A stretch of DNA of 64,000 nt, taken from Rhizobium sp. WYCCWR10014 (GTDB lineage Bacteria; Pseudomonadota; Alphaproteobacteria; Rhizobiales; Rhizobiaceae). The stretch covers positions 1 to 64,000 of the forward strand of contig NZ_LXFU01000022.1 in the NCBI RefSeq assembly GCF_001657485.1, read 5' to 3'. This document shows, in pieces, positions 44,209 to 53,742 of this stretch. Under the pieces are notes generated by a model. That model did not search any database. It was not told the DNA's origin and worked only from the letters and a program-made list of their open reading frames with translations. The translations under genes and the position numbers were made by a program. Numbering within the stretch: position 1 is the stretch's first letter; every line of letters starts with the position of its first letter.

Positions 44209-45518
44209 TGTCGGTCGAAGGCGCTCTGGCATTTCTTTCGACATACTGGCCGGAGATCCTTTCGATCACGGCGCTGGTGCTCATGTCCGCCTTCTTTTCC
44301 GGCTCCGAGACTGCGTTGACCGCCGTTTCGCGCAGCCGTGTCCATACGCTCGAGGTCAATGGCGACAAACGCGCCGGCCTCGTGCGGCAGTTGATCGAGC
44401 GGCGCGACCGGCTGATCGGCGCGCTGCTCATCGGCAACAATCTCGCCAATATCCTGTCTTCCTCGATCGCCACGAGCCTCTTCCTCGGGCTCTTCGGCAG
44501 TTCCGGCGTGGCGCTGGCGACGCTTGCAATGACTGTCATCCTGGTCATCTTCGCGGAAGTGCTGCCGAAGAGCTGGGCGATTTCGGCGCCTGAGCGCTTC
44601 GCACTCGCCATCGCGCTGCCGGCCAAGCTCTTCGTTGCCGTCGTCGGCCCGGTTTCCTCCTTCGTCAATGCGGTCGTGCGGCAGATTCTTTCGCTGTTCG
44701 GCATCAATCTCTCACGCGAGACATCGATGCTGACGGCGCATGAGGAACTGCGCGGCGCCGTCGATCTGCTGCACCGCGAGGGATCGGTGGTTAAGGCCGA
44801 CCGCGACCGCCTCGGCGGCGTACTCGATCTTAGCGAACTCGAACTGTCCGACATCATGGTCCACCGCACCGCGATGCGGGCGATTAACGCCGAGGATCCA
44901 CCGGAAGCGGTGGTGCGCGTCATCCTTGAAAGCCCCTATACGCGCATGCCGTTGTGGCGCGGCACGATCGACAACATTATCGGCGTCGTCCACGCCAAGG
45001 ATTTGCTGCGCGCGCTTGCCGAACCGAACATGGAGCCGCAGAACCTCGATATCGTGAAGATCGCGCAGAAGCCGTGGTTCGTGCCCGACAGCACCAACCT
45101 CGAGGACCAGCTCAACGCCTTCCTGCGCCGCAAGCAGCATTTCGCCGTCGTCGTCGATGAATATGGCGAGGTGCAGGGCATCGTCACGCTGGAGGATATT
45201 CTCGAGGAAATCGTAGGCGACATTTCCGACGAGCACGATATCGAGATACAGGGTGTGCGTCAGGAGGCCGACGGTTCCGTCGTCGTCGACGGCGGCGTGC
45301 CGATCCGCGACCTGAACCGGGCGCTCGACTGGAGCCTGCCCGACGAGGAGGCGACGACGATCGCCGGCCTCGTCATCCACGAATCGATGACCATCCCGGA
45401 AGAGCGTCAAGCCTTCACCTTCTACGGCAAGCGTTTCATCGTCATGAAGCGGGAGAAGAACCGCATCACCAAGCTGCGCATCCGTCCCGCCGGGGAGGAC
45501 GGTGCAAAGCCCAGCTGA
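44208..45518 (+). CDS. CNNM/CorC-family membrane protein (HlyC/CorC transporter)
   Basis: A 436-residue inner-membrane protein: a DUF21/CNNM membrane domain of four helices (about residues 10-190), a CBS pair (about 205-330) and a C-terminal CorC_HlyC domain (from about 345). Members are linked to magnesium or cobalt efflux and are often annotated as hemolysin-related. Key CNNM segment FFSGSETALTAVSRSRVHTLE is intact. It is the third gene of the aroK-aroB unit, with a one-base overlap to aroB. A hairpin element follows. Confidence 0.9.
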   Translation: MSVEGALAFLSTYWPEILSITALVLMSAFFSGSETALTAVSRSRVHTLEVNGDKRAGLVRQLIERRDRLIGALLIGNNLANILSSSIATSLFLGLFGSSGVALATLAMTVILVIFAEVLPKSWAISAPERFALAIALPAKLFVAVVGPVSSFVNAVVRQILSLFGINLSRETSMLTAHEELRGAVDLLHREGSVVKADRDRLGGVLDLSELELSDIMVHRTAMRAINAEDPPEAVVRVILESPYTRMPLWRGTIDNIIGVVHAKDLLRALAEPNMEPQNLDIVKIAQKPWFVPDSTNLEDQLNAFLRRKQHFAVVVDEYGEVQGIVTLEDILEEIVGDISDEHDIEIQGVRQEADGSVVVDGGVPIRDLNRALDWSLPDEEATTIAGLVIHESMTIPEERQAFTFYGKRFIVMKREKNRITKLRIRPAGEDGAKPS

Positions 45519-45538
45519 TTCCAGTCATTCAAATTGTT

Positions 45539-45579
45539 ACAGCGTCCTTTTGCGCGTCTGAAAAGACGCGCGGCGCTGT
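45539..45579. repeat. Rhizobial intergenic mosaic element, short copy (C)
   Basis: Outer arms ACAGCG and CGCTGT surround an inner perfect hairpin GCGCGTC-TGAAAA-GACGCGC. The same layout with altered bases occurs at about 50963-51005 and 61950-61986. It lies between the convergent corC-like gene and bolA and could end transcription from the left. Confidence 0.75.
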
Positions 45580-45620
45580 AGGATTGCGGGCCGCCAATGC
45601 CTATATAGGCTTTGGTGCCG

Positions 45621-45905
45621 CTACCAGCGGGTCGGTTCGCCGGGTGCTGCCGGTTCGACGGCCAGCGCATGCAGGCCGGCATCGAGCTCCGGTTTCAACA
45701 GGTCGGTAATCGCCCGGTGGCGCGCCAGCCGTGACATGCCGGCGAATTTTCCGGAAACGATCCTCACTCGCATATGGGTTTCGCCGGTGCCGGTGATATC
45801 AGGCTGGTGGCCGGCATGCAGATGGCTTTCGTCGATGACGCTTACGCGTTCGGGCGCGAAGGCTTCGACAAGTTTTTCTTCGATGCGGGTTCGCAGGGTC
45901 ATCAT
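45621..45905 (-). CDS. bolA: BolA-family protein
   Basis: A 94-residue BolA protein, which pairs with monothiol glutaredoxins in iron-sulfur trafficking and iron sensing. The fold runs from TLRTRIEEKLVEAFAPERVSVIDESHLHAGH to HRAITDLLKPELDAGLHALAVEPAAP, with the conserved FVG-like helix-turn and the cluster-ligand His region. Two ATGs (45905, 45902) are possible starts. It is divergent from a J-domain gene. Confidence 0.9.
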   Translation of the reverse strand: MMTLRTRIEEKLVEAFAPERVSVIDESHLHAGHQPDITGTGETHMRVRIVSGKFAGMSRLARHRAITDLLKPELDAGLHALAVEPAAPGEPTRW

Positions 45906-46007
45906 CCGGTCTTGCTGGTTCGCGAAAAGGGTATCTACCAAGCCAGCAACATTCCCGTTTGTCAATTCTTGTTGTCGCTTCGCGACAGCCCCATAATTAG
46001 CGCCGTC

Positions 46008-46625
46008 ATGAGACTTGATTCCAAATATTTCGATCGCATCCGAACACGCCGCAAACGCGAGCCAGAGACAGAGCAGGCGCCGCCTACCTGTCAGTGGGAC
46101 GGGTGCGACAAGAAGGGGGCGCATCGCGCTCCCGTCGGCCGCAATGCGGAAGGCCAGTTCTTCTTGTTCTGCTTCGAGCACGTCAAGGAATACAACAAGG
46201 GCTACAACTATTTCTCCGGTCTTTCGGACGGCGAGATCGCGCGTTACCAGAAAGAGGCGATCACCGGTCACCGGCCGACATGGACGGTCGGCGTCAACAA
46301 GGCGGCGAAGGACAGTCCGCTGCATTCGGAGATCCGCTCCGGCGCCTATACCCGCGTTCGCGATCCCTTCGGCTTCGTCAAGGAAGGCGGCAAGGGCAGC
46401 GGGCCGCGTTTTCCGCAGGCGCGCAAGCTGAAGTCGCTCGAGACCAAGGCCTTCGAAACGATGGGCCTCGATGCCAATGCGACATCGGCGGAGATCAAGA
46501 GCCGCTACAAGGAACTGGTGAAGAAACACCATCCCGATGCCAATGGCGGCGATCGCGGCTCGGAGGAGCGTTTCCGCGCCGTCATCCAGGCCTATCAATT
46601 GTTGAAGCAGAACGGTTTTTGTTAA
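46008..46625 (+). CDS. J-domain (DnaJ-like) protein
   Basis: A 205-residue protein with an unusual order: the J-domain is at the C-terminus (about residues 145-203, with [33 protein letters not shown] and intact HPD). The N-terminal part has a C-x4-C pair ([15 protein letters not shown]) and a later Cys, perhaps a small metal site, plus [25 protein letters not shown]. This form is conserved between bolA and cobS in rhizobia, as I recall. It should stimulate a DnaK; its client is not known. Confidence 0.88.
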   Translation: MRLDSKYFDRIRTRRKREPETEQAPPTCQWDGCDKKGAHRAPVGRNAEGQFFLFCFEHVKEYNKGYNYFSGLSDGEIARYQKEAITGHRPTWTVGVNKAAKDSPLHSEIRSGAYTRVRDPFGFVKEGGKGSGPRFPQARKLKSLETKAFETMGLDANATSAEIKSRYKELVKKHHPDANGGDRGSEERFRAVIQAYQLLKQNGFC

Positions 46626-46935
46626 TTCCCGTCCTTGCTCTTGGGCTTCAATCGGGTATGGTCCAAATCGGCTGAGGCCGCAGGCAAACGCGGCTCATAT
46701 TTGTGCGTTTTCCCGACATCGCCTCCGCCGACCTTCCGGACGCGGCGTTTCTTGTCCGGGACTTTTCAAGAATGCTCGCACGCGGTCATTATCCCGCCGA
46801 GGTTTCGTTTCAGTCCCGGAGAAGCATCGCCGACGTTCCGACCTGGACGGGCGCGGAATAAAAAAACGCGGCGTCACGGTTGCGACATGGCCTGAGACAG
46901 TATGGCCGGGTGGTATCACCCGCCTTGGAGACACG
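46626..46935. other. Intergenic region upstream of cobS
   Basis: This 310-bp stretch has a 52-codon frame from GTG at 46703 to 46861 without a ribosome binding site. A short hairpin (CGGGTG-GTAT-CACCCG, 46907-46922) lies next to the cobS ribosome binding site and might affect translation. No cobalamin riboswitch was recognised. Confidence 0.45.
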
Positions 46936-47928
46936 ATGAGCAAGATCGACCTGGATATATCAGAACTGCCCGATACCACCGTTTCGGTTCGCGAGGCCTT
47001 CGGTATCGATTCCGACATCCGCGTTCCCGCCTACAGCAAGGGCGACGCCTATGTGCCGGACCTCGATACCGACTATCTGTTCGACCGCGACACGACGCTC
47101 GCCATTCTCGCTGGCTTCGCCCATAACCGCCGCGTGATGATCTCCGGCTATCACGGCACGGGCAAGTCCTCGCATATCGAGCAGGTGGCGGCGCGCCTCA
47201 ACTGGCCTTGCGTGCGCATCAACCTCGACAGCCACGTCAGCCGTATCGATCTCGTCGGCAAGGATGCGATCGTCGTCAAGGACGGGCTGCAGATCACCGA
47301 GTTCAAGGACGGCATCCTGCCCTGGGCCTATCAGCACAATGTCGCGCTGGTGTTCGACGAATATGATGCCGGCCGCCCCGATGTGATGTTCGTCATCCAG
47401 CGCGTGCTCGAATCCTCCGGCCGGCTGACGCTGCTCGACCAGAGCCGCGTCATTCGGCCGCACCCGGCCTTCCGTCTGTTTGCGACTGCGAACACGATCG
47501 GCCTCGGCGACACGACCGGCCTCTATCACGGCACGCAGCAGATCAACCAGGCGCAGATGGACCGCTGGTCGATCGTCACCACGCTGAACTACCTGCCGCA
47601 TGATCACGAAGTGAATATCGTCGCCGCCAAGGTGAAGAGCTTCGGCAGTGACAAGAACGGCCGCGAGACGGTTTCGAAGATGGTGCGCGTCGCCGACTTG
47701 ACGCGCGCGGCCTTCATGAACGGTGATCTGTCCACAGTCATGAGCCCGCGCACGGTCATCACCTGGGCCGAAAACGCCGAGATCTTCGGCGATCTTGCCT
47801 TCGCCTTCCGCGTCACCTTCCTCAACAAGTGCGACGAGCTGGAACGCCCGTTGGTCGCCGAGCACTATCAGCGCGCCTTCGGCGTCGAGCTGAAGGAAAG
47901 TGCCGCCAACATCGTTCTCGGGGCTTGA
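46936..47928 (+). CDS. cobS: Cobaltochelatase AAA+ subunit CobS
   Basis: A 330-residue AAA+ ATPase that with CobT forms the chaperone-like ring driving CobN to insert cobalt into hydrogenobyrinate a,c-diamide (aerobic B12 pathway). Walker A is [10 protein letters not shown], Walker [12 protein letters not shown], with an arginine-finger region after [23 protein letters not shown] precedes the ATG. cobT follows 12 bp later. cobN is not in the window, which is normal for rhizobia. Confidence 0.95.
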   Translation: MSKIDLDISELPDTTVSVREAFGIDSDIRVPAYSKGDAYVPDLDTDYLFDRDTTLAILAGFAHNRRVMISGYHGTGKSSHIEQVAARLNWPCVRINLDSHVSRIDLVGKDAIVVKDGLQITEFKDGILPWAYQHNVALVFDEYDAGRPDVMFVIQRVLESSGRLTLLDQSRVIRPHPAFRLFATANTIGLGDTTGLYHGTQQINQAQMDRWSIVTTLNYLPHDHEVNIVAAKVKSFGSDKNGRETVSKMVRVADLTRAAFMNGDLSTVMSPRTVITWAENAEIFGDLAFAFRVTFLNKCDELERPLVAEHYQRAFGVELKESAANIVLGA

Positions 47929-47940
47929 GACCGACCGATC

Positions 47941-49842
47941 ATGGCAGCTCGCGGTGACAATTCGAAAGCAAAACCCGGCGCGCCTGTCGACGTCGAGCCA
48001 TTGCGCCGGGCGATAACCGGCTGCGTGCGCTCGATCGCCGGCGACGGCGATGTCGAGGTGACCTTCGCCAATGAACGGCCGGGGATGACCGGCGAGCGCA
48101 TTCGGCTGCCGGAACTTTCCAAGCGGCCGACGGCGCATGAGCTGGCGGTCACCCGTGGTCTCGGCGATTCGATGGCGCTGCGCCTTGCCTGTCATGACGA
48201 GAAGATGCATGCGACGATGGCGCCGCAGGGCTCGGACGCCCGAGCGATCTTCGATGTGGTCGAGCAGGCGCGCGTCGAATCGATCGGCGCGCTGCGCATG
48301 GAGGGCATGGCGTCGAACCTGCGCTCCATGACGGAAGAGAAATATTCCAAGGCGAATTTCACCGGCATCGAGCGCCAGGAAGACGCACCGGTCGGCGAAG
48401 CCGTTGCGATGATGGTGCGCGAGAAGCTGACCGGCCAGCGCCCGCCGGCCTCTGCCGGCAAGGTGCTCGATCTCTGGCGTGGCTTCATCGAGGACAAGGC
48501 GGGAACTGAACTCGACAACCTGTCTAGCGCGATCAACGACCAGCAGGCCTTTGCCAAGGTCATCCGCAACATGCTGTCGGCCATGGAAATGGCCGAGGAA
48601 TACGGCGACGACGACAGCGATGCCGACAATGACGACCAGTCGGAGCAGGAAGATCAGTCGAGCGGCGACGAGCAGGATCAGGACGAGGTCGACGAGGATG
48701 CCGGCACGGATGCCGCCCCCGTCGAGGACAGCGAGGTCGCCGACGAGCAGATGGAGGACGGCGAGACCGAAGGCGCCGAAATCTCCGACGACGACATGAT
48801 GGAAGAAGGCGAGGACGATTCGGAAACGCCGGGCGAGACCCGCCGTCCAAACACGCCTTTCGCCGATTTCAACGAGAAGGTCGATTATCACGTCTTTACC
48901 GAAGAGTTCGACGAGATCATCACCGCCGAGGAACTTTGCGACGCCGCCGAGCTTGAGCGCCTGCGCGCCTTCCTCGACAAGCAGCTGGCGCATCTGCAAG
49001 GTGCCGTCGGCCGTCTCGCCAACCGGCTGCAGCGTCGCCTGATGGCGCAGCAGAACCGCTCCTGGGATTTCGATCTGGAAGAGGGCTATCTCGATCCGGC
49101 TCGGCTGCAGCGTATCATCATCGACCCGATGCAGGCGCTTTCCTTCAAGATGGAGCGCGACACCCAGTTCCGCGATACCGTCGTCACCCTGCTCATCGAC
49201 AATTCCGGCTCGATGCGCGGCCGGCCGATCACGGTTGCCGCCACCTGCGCCGACATTCTCGCCCGCACGCTGGAGCGATGCGGCGTCAAGGTCGAGATCC
49301 TGGGCTTTACGACCAAAGCCTGGAAGGGCGGGCAGGCGCGTGAAAACTGGCTTGCCGGCGGCAAGCCGCAGACGCCGGGCCGCCTCAACGACCTGCGCCA
49401 TATCATCTACAAGTCGGCCGACGCGCCGTGGCGGCGCGCGCGAGCCAATCTCGGGCTGATGATGCGCGAGGGCCTGCTCAAGGAAAATATCGACGGCGAG
49501 GCGCTGATCTGGGCGCATAATCGCCTGCTCGCGCGCCGCGAGCAGCGCCGCATCCTGATGATGATCTCGGACGGAGCGCCGGTGGACGATTCGACGCTGT
49601 CGGTCAATCCGGGCAATTATCTCGAGCGCCACCTGCGCGCCGTCATCGAACAGATCGAGACGCGATCGCCTGTCGAACTGCTGGCGATCGGCATCGGCCA
49701 CGACGTGACGCGCTACTATCGCCGCGCCGTGACGATCGTCGACGCGGACGAGCTTGCCGGCGCGATGACCGAGCAGCTTGCCTCACTGTTCGAAGACCAA
49801 TCCGTGCAGCCGCGCGGCGGCCGGATACGCCGTGCCGGCTGA
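47941..49842 (+). CDS. cobT: Cobaltochelatase subunit CobT
   Basis: A 633-residue partner of CobS. An N-terminal helical domain reaches about residue 215. A long acidic stretch (about 218-300, dominated by Asp and Glu) follows, then a C-terminal VWA domain with the metal-adhesion motif DNSGSM at about residues 420-425. The acidic linker is typical of CobT. The ring couples ATP hydrolysis to cobalt insertion. The tail overlaps no other gene; the next gene starts 14 bp later. Confidence 0.95.
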   Translation: MAARGDNSKAKPGAPVDVEPLRRAITGCVRSIAGDGDVEVTFANERPGMTGERIRLPELSKRPTAHELAVTRGLGDSMALRLACHDEKMHATMAPQGSDARAIFDVVEQARVESIGALRMEGMASNLRSMTEEKYSKANFTGIERQEDAPVGEAVAMMVREKLTGQRPPASAGKVLDLWRGFIEDKAGTELDNLSSAINDQQAFAKVIRNMLSAMEMAEEYGDDDSDADNDDQSEQEDQSSGDEQDQDEVDEDAGTDAAPVEDSEVADEQMEDGETEGAEISDDDMMEEGEDDSETPGETRRPNTPFADFNEKVDYHVFTEEFDEIITAEELCDAAELERLRAFLDKQLAHLQGAVGRLANRLQRRLMAQQNRSWDFDLEEGYLDPARLQRIIIDPMQALSFKMERDTQFRDTVVTLLIDNSGSMRGRPITVAATCADILARTLERCGVKVEILGFTTKAWKGGQARENWLAGGKPQTPGRLNDLRHIIYKSADAPWRRARANLGLMMREGLLKENIDGEALIWAHNRLLARREQRRILMMISDGAPVDDSTLSVNPGNYLERHLRAVIEQIETRSPVELLAIGIGHDVTRYYRRAVTIVDADELAGAMTEQLASLFEDQSVQPRGGRIRRAG

Positions 49843-49855
49843 CGCCGCTGGAAGA

Positions 49856-50890
49856 ATGACGGTCAAGCGCCTCGGCCGGGCGGCGTCGATGGCTCTCTGC
49901 ATCGCAGCCGGCGCTTCCTCGTCATGGGCCGGTGACGTGCCGGTCATTAGCCGGCAAATCTCCGATTTCAGGATCGGTTATTCAGAGACGCAATTCGGAT
50001 CGCTGGAATTTCTCGGCGGGCTGGAGATGGTGTCCAGCCGAGCGCTGTTCGGCTCGCTCTCCTCCATCCGTTTCCGGCCGGACCAAAAACATTTCGTCGT
50101 CGTGCTCGATACCGGCCAGTGGCTTACCGGCAGCATCGAGCGCGACGTCAAGGGCAGGCTTTCTGGCCTTTCGGATGTCGAGATCACGCCGATGAAGAAC
50201 AGCGCCGGGCGCAGCTTCGAAGGCAAGGGACATATGGATGCCGAAGGCTTGGCGCTTGACGGCGACCGGATCCTGGTCTCCTTCGAGCAGGCTCATCGCG
50301 TCGATGTCTATCCCGATCCTGGCTTTGCCGGCTCGGGAGCGATCGCCACGCTGCCGATCCTGATCCCGCGGAGAATGCTGGACGACAACCGCGGCATCGA
50401 AACCATCACCGTGGCGCCGGCATCCAGCCCGCTTCGGGGCGGCGTGGTCATCGTCTCCGAACGCGGTCTCGACAGTGACGGCAATCGGCTGGCGGCCATT
50501 CTCAGCGGGCCGCTGAAAGGGCGTTTCTCGGTTAAGCGGGACGGCAGCTTCGACATTACCGACGGCGCCTTCCTGCCGAATGGCGACCTGCTGCTGCTGG
50601 AGCGCCGCTTCAACATGGCCGAAGGCATCGGCATGCGTCTTCGGCGCGTCAAGGGCGCCGACATCAGGCCCGGCGCCGTCGTTGACGGCGAATTGTTGCT
50701 GGAAGGTAATTTCAACTCGCAGATCGACAATATGGAAGGGCTCGATGCTTTCCAGGCGGCCGACGGCACGACCCATATCATCCTGGTGTCGGACGACAAT
50801 CATTCGATCCTGCAGCGCAATCTGATGCTGGAATTCCGGCTTTCGGAAGAGGCCGCGTGGTCAGCGCCGAATTCCCGGAAGCGGAATTGA
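49856..50890 (+). CDS. Exported esterase-like (phytase-like beta-propeller) protein
   Basis: A 344-residue periplasmic protein with a signal peptide ending near residue 26 (SSSWAGD). The body matches the esterase-like-activity-of-phytase domain: repeated beta-propeller strands with GLEMVSS, DAEGLALDGDRILVSFEQAHRV and a NMEGLDAF segment near the end. ATG at 49856 lies 14 bp after cobT. No enzymatic activity can be assigned. A 63-bp palindromic element begins directly after its stop codon. Confidence 0.82.
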   Translation: MTVKRLGRAASMALCIAAGASSSWAGDVPVISRQISDFRIGYSETQFGSLEFLGGLEMVSSRALFGSLSSIRFRPDQKHFVVVLDTGQWLTGSIERDVKGRLSGLSDVEITPMKNSAGRSFEGKGHMDAEGLALDGDRILVSFEQAHRVDVYPDPGFAGSGAIATLPILIPRRMLDDNRGIETITVAPASSPLRGGVVIVSERGLDSDGNRLAAILSGPLKGRFSVKRDGSFDITDGAFLPNGDLLLLERRFNMAEGIGMRLRRVKGADIRPGAVVDGELLLEGNFNSQIDNMEGLDAFQAADGTTHIILVSDDNHSILQRNLMLEFRLSEEAAWSAPNSRKRN

Positions 50891-51005
50891 TCTAAGCATC
50901 GTGCTTTCCGAAAATCGGAATCGATTCGGAATTCGGAAAGCACGATGCTTAGATTAAAAATGTTAGAGCGTCCTTTGTGCGTCCTAAAGGGCGTACGGCA
51001 CTCTA
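50891..51005. repeat. Rhizobial intergenic mosaic element, long copy (D)
   Basis: The left part (50891-50953) is a palindrome with perfect 22-bp arms and a self-complementary GAATCGATTC in the loop. The right part (50964-51005) has outer arms TAGAG and CTCTA and an inner hairpin GTGCGTCC-TAAA-GGGCGTAC, the same plan as element C. It starts one base after the upstream stop codon. Confidence 0.85.
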
Positions 51006-51076
51006 GACGTCAGACTGATGTCATATGCCTCAGCTATCCCCGCCATAGGGAAAGCAGCCTCGGAGGGAGGTTCGTG

Positions 51077-51640
51077 GTGCATATTCATGTCATGGGCGCG
51101 TCCGGTTCCGGCACGACATCACTCGGCCTTGCGCTTGCCGAAAAGCTCGATATCGCCCATCTCGACACCGACGATTTCTTCTGGCTGCCGACGGACCCAC
51201 CGTTCACGACGCCGAGGGATGCCGACGAGCGCATCGGATTGTTGCTTGACGAGGTGGCACGGCATGAAGACTGGATCCTCTCCGGATCCGCGCTGAAATG
51301 GGGAAGGCCGCTCGAGCCGCTCTACGATCTAATCGTGTTTCTCAGGATCGATCCGGAGCTTAGAATGGCGCGCATCCTTGCGCGGGAGATTGCCCGATAC
51401 GGAAACAGAATCAGCCCCGGCGGCGACATGGCCATAAAAAGCGGGGAGTTCCTCGAATGGGCGGCCAGCTACGACACGGCCGGTCCCGAACGCCGCAGCC
51501 TTGCGGCACATGAGCAATGGCTGGAAACACAGACAGCGCCGGTGCTGCGGCTTGATTCATCGCTAGACATCGACGATCTGGCCGCAGAGGTTCTGCTGCA
51601 TCCTGCCATCGCCGCCGGTGCGGTCCGGCGGCGTTCGTGA
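51077..51640 (+). CDS. Small P-loop kinase-like protein (adenylate kinase-related)
   Basis: A 187-residue protein with the fold order of small nucleoside or metabolite kinases: P-loop-like MGASGSGTTSLG at residues 6-17, HLDTDDFFWLP after strand 2, and the Arg-rich lid region LRMARILAREIARYGNR. The P-loop has Thr where the invariant Walker A lysine is expected. The start is GTG at 51077, six bases after GGAGGGAGG; GTG at 51074 is too close. Substrate unknown. Confidence 0.8.
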   Translation: MHIHVMGASGSGTTSLGLALAEKLDIAHLDTDDFFWLPTDPPFTTPRDADERIGLLLDEVARHEDWILSGSALKWGRPLEPLYDLIVFLRIDPELRMARILAREIARYGNRISPGGDMAIKSGEFLEWAASYDTAGPERRSLAAHEQWLETQTAPVLRLDSSLDIDDLAAEVLLHPAIAAGAVRRRS

Positions 51641-51641
51641 T

Positions 51642-52277
51642 TTAATTTGCGCGAGCGGCCTGCATCGGCCGCAGTACGTTCATCAGCGCGCCATAAGGCA
51701 GCAGCATGACGAGGCCGACGATCATCTTCACGGCGAAATCGCCGATCGCCCAGGAAATCCAGCGCGGTGCCTCCGTGGCGAAAACGCCGAGGATGGGGGC
51801 GGCCTCCAGCGCAAACGGATCGTTCGGGCCGAGGAAGACGAAAAACGCGGCGAAGGACAGCGAGAAGAACATCACCGTATCGAGCGCCGAGCCGATCAGC
51901 GAGCCGACCAGCGGCGCGCGCCACCAGGCCTGGCGGCGGAGGCGATTGAAGACGGCGATATCGAGCAGCTGGCCGGCGAGATAGGCCGAGCCGGAGGCGA
52001 TCGCGATACGCGGCACCGAGGTGAAGAAGGACAGCGTCACGCCGACGACGAAGCCGGCAAAGACGACCTTGCGGGCTGCCTGCGGGCCGAACTGGCGGTT
52101 GGTCAGATCGGTGATCAGGAAGGCGATGGGATAGGAGAAGGCGCCCCAGGTCAGGATGTCGGCAAGGTTGATGCCGGCGACTTCGGCGTTCAGCGGAAAC
52201 TGGACGAGGAAGTTGGAGGCGACGACGACGAGCGTCATCAGCGCGACATAGGCGATGGTATAGCGGGTCTTCAGCAT
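51642..52277 (-). CDS. yhhQ: Queuosine precursor transporter (YhhQ/VUT family)
   Basis: A 211-residue inner-membrane protein with about six helices and the family motif SYPIAFLITDLTNRQFGPQAARKVVF. YhhQ imports preQ0 or preQ1 for queuosine tRNA modification. ATG at 52277 has AGGAT eight bases upstream. It lies 112 bp downstream of rpmB, beyond a hairpin terminator. It converges on the kinase-like gene with one base between stops. Confidence 0.9.
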   Translation of the reverse strand: MLKTRYTIAYVALMTLVVVASNFLVQFPLNAEVAGINLADILTWGAFSYPIAFLITDLTNRQFGPQAARKVVFAGFVVGVTLSFFTSVPRIAIASGSAYLAGQLLDIAVFNRLRRQAWWRAPLVGSLIGSALDTVMFFSLSFAAFFVFLGPNDPFALEAAPILGVFATEAPRWISWAIGDFAVKMIVGLVMLLPYGALMNVLRPMQAARAN

Positions 52278-52326
52278 TTTTTTATCCTGGGTGATGCCAC
52301 CAGTTGGAGGAGCAAACCGGCAAAGC

Positions 52327-52362
52327 AAAAGGCTTGTCCGGTATTATCCGTTCAAGCCTTTT
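52327..52362 (-). terminator. Rho-independent terminator between rpmB and yhhQ
   Basis: AAAAGGCTTG and CAAGCCTTTT pair perfectly, with an inner CGG/CCG stem in the loop, about 28 bases after the rpmB stop. The T-rich arm ends the stem. Read-through would reach yhhQ, so it could also tune that gene. Confidence 0.8.
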
Positions 52363-52389
52363 GAAGCCGTATGAAAGAAGGGCAGACGC

Positions 52390-52686
52390 TTACGCAGCAG
52401 CGGCTTCAGCGGTCTTCTTGGCGATCTGACGGCGCAGCAGGCGCGCGCGCATCGACAGTTCGTTTTCGCTGGCCTTCAGCAGGAAGGCATCGAGGCCGCC
52501 ACGATGCTCGACGGAGCGAAGAGCGGCAGCCGAAACGCGAAGACGATAACGCTGGTTGAGAGCGTCGGAAATCAGCGTTACCTGGCACAGGTTCGGCAGG
52601 AACCGGCGCTTGGTCTTGTTGTTGGCATGGCTGACATTGTTACCAGTCAGGACGGCCTTGCCGGTCAATTCGCACACGCGGGACAT
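52390..52686 (-). CDS. rpmB: 50S ribosomal protein L28
   Basis: A 98-residue ribosomal protein. The N-terminus [32 protein letters not shown] and the middle [27 protein letters not shown] are standard for alphaproteobacterial L28, which is longer than the E. coli form because of a C-terminal helix. ATG at 52686 is followed directly by the conserved sequence. Confidence 0.97.
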   Translation of the reverse strand: MSRVCELTGKAVLTGNNVSHANNKTKRRFLPNLCQVTLISDALNQRYRLRVSAAALRSVEHRGGLDAFLLKASENELSMRARLLRRQIAKKTAEAAAA

Positions 52687-52929
52687 GGAACACCTATTCT
52701 TGTTTTTCTCGGGCCATCGAATTGCCATTCCCGGCAAAGCCAGGCGCGCAATCCAACGGGCATGATTGGAAAGTTGCGGTTCTATAGTCAGACAGGTTGC
52801 TCGCGTCAAGCCAAACCTTGGCCTTTCCCGCAATTCTGTCAAAAAGCTGCTGTTTTCTTCCCTTCACGGCAGGAGTATAGAGCGCTCAGCAAGGGCCTGC
52901 CAGCGCGCAGCAAGACAAGGCTTTTTTCC

Positions 52930-53712
52930 ATGGCTCATTCGGGCAGACGGATTTTCATTTCGGCCATCGCCGCACTTCTTGCCATACCGGCATCGGCGGG
53001 CGAAATCCAGCATCGGACGGAATACCGGGTGGCGCTCGCCGGCCTGCCGATCGCGCGCGCCGCGTTCCTGACGCAGATCGAGGACGATCACAGCTACAAG
53101 ATCGCCGGCGACATCAATTCTGCCGGTCTTGCCGATCTCGTCACGACGATTTCGGCGAAGACCAGCGTCACGGGCGTTGTGCGCAATGACAGATTGCAGG
53201 CGCAGAAATATTCGCTCTACTACAAGAGCGGCAAGAGGAAGGCCCGCGTCTACGAGGTCAGCTACCGCAACGGCAACATCATCTCGGCGACGACGACACC
53301 GATGCCGAAGCGTCCGAAGAACTGGATCGACGTCACGCCGCGCGACATGCGCTCGGTGCTCGATCCGATCTCCGGCCTGGTCTTCACGGGCGATACCAAG
53401 GTCTGCTCGCAGACGCTGCCGATCTTCGACGGCGAGACGCGGATGGATCTGGTGCTGTCGCCGAAGGGCGACGAGGATTTTTCCACCAATGGCTTCAAGG
53501 GCAAGGCAACCGTCTGCAGCGTGCGCTTCGTGCCGCGCTCGGGCTACAAGAAGGGCCGCAAGGACATCGACTATCTCAGCAAGAGTAACCGCATGGAAAT
53601 CTGGTTTGCCAAGTCGAACGCGGCAAATGTATACGCTCCTGTCTATGTGCGCATTCCAACCGAATATGGAATGGTGACGATCACTGCCGTCAAATACGGC
53701 AGCAACAGCTGA
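52930..53712 (+). CDS. Exported DUF3108-family protein
   Basis: A 260-residue periplasmic protein with a signal peptide ending near PASAGE (residue 25). The mature chain follows the DUF3108 pattern: Y-R-V-A-L-A-G-L-P-I-A-R-A strand start, YKIAGDINSAGLADLV, YKSGKRKARVYEVSYRNGN, and DPISGLVF in the middle. The family is common in proteobacteria and its role is unknown; some members have been linked with the envelope. It is upstream of an EamA exporter by 30 bp. Confidence 0.85.
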   Translation: MAHSGRRIFISAIAALLAIPASAGEIQHRTEYRVALAGLPIARAAFLTQIEDDHSYKIAGDINSAGLADLVTTISAKTSVTGVVRNDRLQAQKYSLYYKSGKRKARVYEVSYRNGNIISATTTPMPKRPKNWIDVTPRDMRSVLDPISGLVFTGDTKVCSQTLPIFDGETRMDLVLSPKGDEDFSTNGFKGKATVCSVRFVPRSGYKKGRKDIDYLSKSNRMEIWFAKSNAANVYAPVYVRIPTEYGMVTITAVKYGSNS

Positions 53713-53742
53713 CGGGGCTTCTGCCGCCGTGAAGGGGGACAG

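Noticed and set aside
46862..46935. Cobalamin riboswitch upstream of cobS
   Set aside because: No B12-box-like sequence or long multi-stem fold was found; only a short six-pair hairpin is present.
46960..49701. Open frame of 913 codons on the minus strand opposite cobS and cobT
   Set aside because: It is antisense to two well-identified genes, spans the gap between them, and its product (rich in His, Arg, Asp with no family pattern) is what GC-rich codon bias produces on the opposite strand.
52278..52330. preQ1 riboswitch upstream of yhhQ
   Set aside because: The short leader has no match to the known preQ1-I core (hairpin followed by an A-rich pseudoknot tail); the visible hairpin is better explained as the rpmB terminator.
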